Part shown: positions 60,520 to 64,000 of the stretch, one piece after another
How the letters are laid out: every line of letters begins with the position of its first letter
Position numbering within the stretch: the first letter of the stretch is position 1
DNA from: Bacteroidales bacterium
GTDB lineage: Bacteria; Bacteroidota; Bacteroidia; Bacteroidales; UBA932
Assembly (NCBI GenBank): GCA_012522855.1
Contig: JAAYJQ010000024.1
Span: forward strand, 33,021-97,020
DNA length: 64,000 nt
Direction: 5' to 3'
Position numbers and translations under genes: made by a program
The notes under the pieces: generated by a model
Databases searched by the model: none
What the model was told of the DNA's origin: nothing
The model's input: only the letters and a program-made list of their open reading frames with translations

Positions 60520-61950
60520 ATGTCCAGGAAACGCATAGACCTCCTGCTTGAGCGGCTGACGATCGAGTCTGTGGCCGCCGAGGGCAAGGCGCTGACCCAC
60601 TACCAAGGCATGGTGGTATTTGTCCCCTTCGCCGTACCGGGCGATGTGGTGGACATCCGCGTGACGAAAAAGAGCAAGAACTATTACGAGGGCTTTATCG
60701 AACGGATCATCACCCCTTCAAAAGACCGCCTCGAGCCTTTCTGCGCGCATTTCGGAATCTGCGGGGGCTGCAAGTGGCAGCCGCTCCCCTATCCGCTCCA
60801 ACTGGAAGCGAAACGGCGGCAGGTACAGGACCAGCTGGTCCGCCTGGGGGGTCTGGACCTGCCTGAGATCCTTCCTACTCTCCCCTCCGACCGCACGCAA
60901 TACTATCGGAACAAACTGGAATTCACTTTTTCCTCGAAACGTTGGCTGCTCAAGGGTGAAGATCCCGAAACGGTTCCGCCGGAAGACCGGGCCGGCCTGG
61001 GCTTCCACGTGGCCAAATTCTTCGACAAAGTCCTGGACATCAAGCACTGCTATCTCCAGCAAGACCCCTCCAACGCCATCCGGCTCTTCATCAAGGAATA
61101 TGCGGTCTCGCATGGGCTGGATTTCTTCGACATCCGGAACAACGTGGGCTACATCCGCAACATGTTCATCCGGACCTCCACGACCGGCGACCTGATGGTG
61201 ATTATTTGCTTCTTCTACGAGAACCGCGAAGACCGGGAAGCCCTGCTGGATGCCGTCGCAGAAGCTTTTCCGGAAATCACTTCGCTCTTCTACATCATCA
61301 ACACCAAGCTGAACGATTCGATCGGCGACCAGGAATGCATCTTATACAAGGGCGACCCCTGGATCCGGGAAACGATGGAGAACTTGACCTTCCGGGTCGG
61401 CCCCAAATCCTTCTACCAGACCAATTCGGAGCAAGCGCTCAAGCTCTACACGGTGGCACGGGAATTCGCAGGGCTTACCGGCAAGGAAGTGGTCTACGAC
61501 CTCTACACCGGCATCGGGACCATCGCTCAATTCGTCTCGAAGCAGGCGTCCAAGGTGATCGGCATCGAATATCTTCCCGAAGCGATCGAGGATGCGAAAG
61601 CGAATGCGGCAGCGAACGGGATCACCAACTGCGAATTCTTCGCCGGCGACATGAAGCACGTGTTGAACGCAGATTTTATCGCTACGCACGGCAAGCCGGA
61701 CGTCATCATCCTCGACCCGCCCCGGGCGGGCATCCACCCTGATATCGCCAAAGTCATCCTGGAGGCCTCCCCTGCCCGCATCGTCTACGTCAGCTGCAAT
61801 CCGGCCTCCCAGGCCCGCGACCTGGCGACCCTCTGCTCGCGCTACGAGATCACCGCCGTCCAGCCCGTCGACATGTTCCCCCACACCCAGCACGTCGAGA
61901 ATGTCTGCGCCCTGCGGTTAAGAGATGCCGGGGCTCAGGGGGATAATTGA
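60520..61950 (+). CDS. rlmD: 23S rRNA (uracil-5-)-methyltransferase, RumA family
   Basis: TRAM domain, CGGCKWQPLPYPLQLEAKRRQV, VVYDLYTGIGTIAQFVS, VIILDPPRAGIHP, RIVYVSCNPASQARDL. Confidence 0.93.
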   Translation: MSRKRIDLLLERLTIESVAAEGKALTHYQGMVVFVPFAVPGDVVDIRVTKKSKNYYEGFIERIITPSKDRLEPFCAHFGICGGCKWQPLPYPLQLEAKRRQVQDQLVRLGGLDLPEILPTLPSDRTQYYRNKLEFTFSSKRWLLKGEDPETVPPEDRAGLGFHVAKFFDKVLDIKHCYLQQDPSNAIRLFIKEYAVSHGLDFFDIRNNVGYIRNMFIRTSTTGDLMVIICFFYENREDREALLDAVAEAFPEITSLFYIINTKLNDSIGDQECILYKGDPWIRETMENLTFRVGPKSFYQTNSEQALKLYTVAREFAGLTGKEVVYDLYTGIGTIAQFVSKQASKVIGIEYLPEAIEDAKANAAANGITNCEFFAGDMKHVLNADFIATHGKPDVIILDPPRAGIHPDIAKVILEASPARIVYVSCNPASQARDLATLCSRYEITAVQPVDMFPHTQHVENVCALRLRDAGAQGDN

Positions 61951-62047
61951 ATCGCAGTCGAACTTACTGCCTCCCGTCGGAATTCCGGTTCCCCGTTGAA
62001 CTTCCGGGATGACCCGGCTGCCGGGGCGGGCATATTCCGTCGTTTTC

Positions 62048-62191
62048 TGCAAACCACGGGCACACCAACTCCGCCTCCAGGTGCCTGTATTGCATATTCC
62101 CGTGCCAACTCCCCCTCTTAAATGACCATCTTTGCACACCGATCTGGCCTGCAGCTATGTACAAGGCATGATACCGTGGCCGTGGTTTGTA
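62048..62191. repeat. 144-bp element with terminal inverted repeats, copy 2
   Basis: Ends TGCAAACCACGGGCA / TGGCCGTGGTTTGTA; gap-free alignment to 45071-45214. Confidence 0.75.
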
Positions 62192-62250
62192 AATTTTTTC
62201 CGCATTTCCAGAATCTTCACATAGTATTTGAAGAAAATCAACAAAAGCAG

Positions 62251-64000
<1,750 letters not shown>

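Overview
About 64 kb of a moderately GC-rich Bacteroidota/Bacteroidales-type chromosome, inferred from protein types and TAnnTTTG -7 promoter elements. Positions 1-6.3 kb are accessory: the 3' part of a type III restriction (Res) gene, a DUF4143-type ATPase flanked by imperfect direct repeats, a frame-disrupted DUF4160/DUF2442 pair, and a GDPD gene bracketed by two 75-bp tandem-repeat arrays. About 6.3-62 kb is mostly core: mnmE, carAB, ccsA/resB, rho, lptD, dnaA, pepD, rpe, birA, rsfS, ftsH, cdsA, psd, ispG, relA/spoT, ligA, pfp, rarA, rlmD and others. From 62.25 kb to the window edge is a CRISPR array with a type I-C-like 32-bp repeat (26 intact repeats plus one degenerate terminal repeat), read on the minus strand; no cas genes are in the window. 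The most interesting items are: (1) a predicted exported redox module on the minus strand at 12.7-18.1 kb, made of a tetraheme NrfH-like/SUMF1 fusion, a Tat-type Gfo/Idh/MocA lipoprotein, a TIM-barrel isomerase-like lipoprotein and ResB/CcsA, without NrfA; (2) a leader-ORF plus terminator attenuator candidate before carAB; (3) rpe interrupted by an in-frame TAG; (4) two diverged 144-bp elements with terminal inverted repeats, one next to the CRISPR trailer; (5) a 1.1-kaa secreted multidomain protein of unknown function. No rRNA or tRNA genes were recognised by eye.
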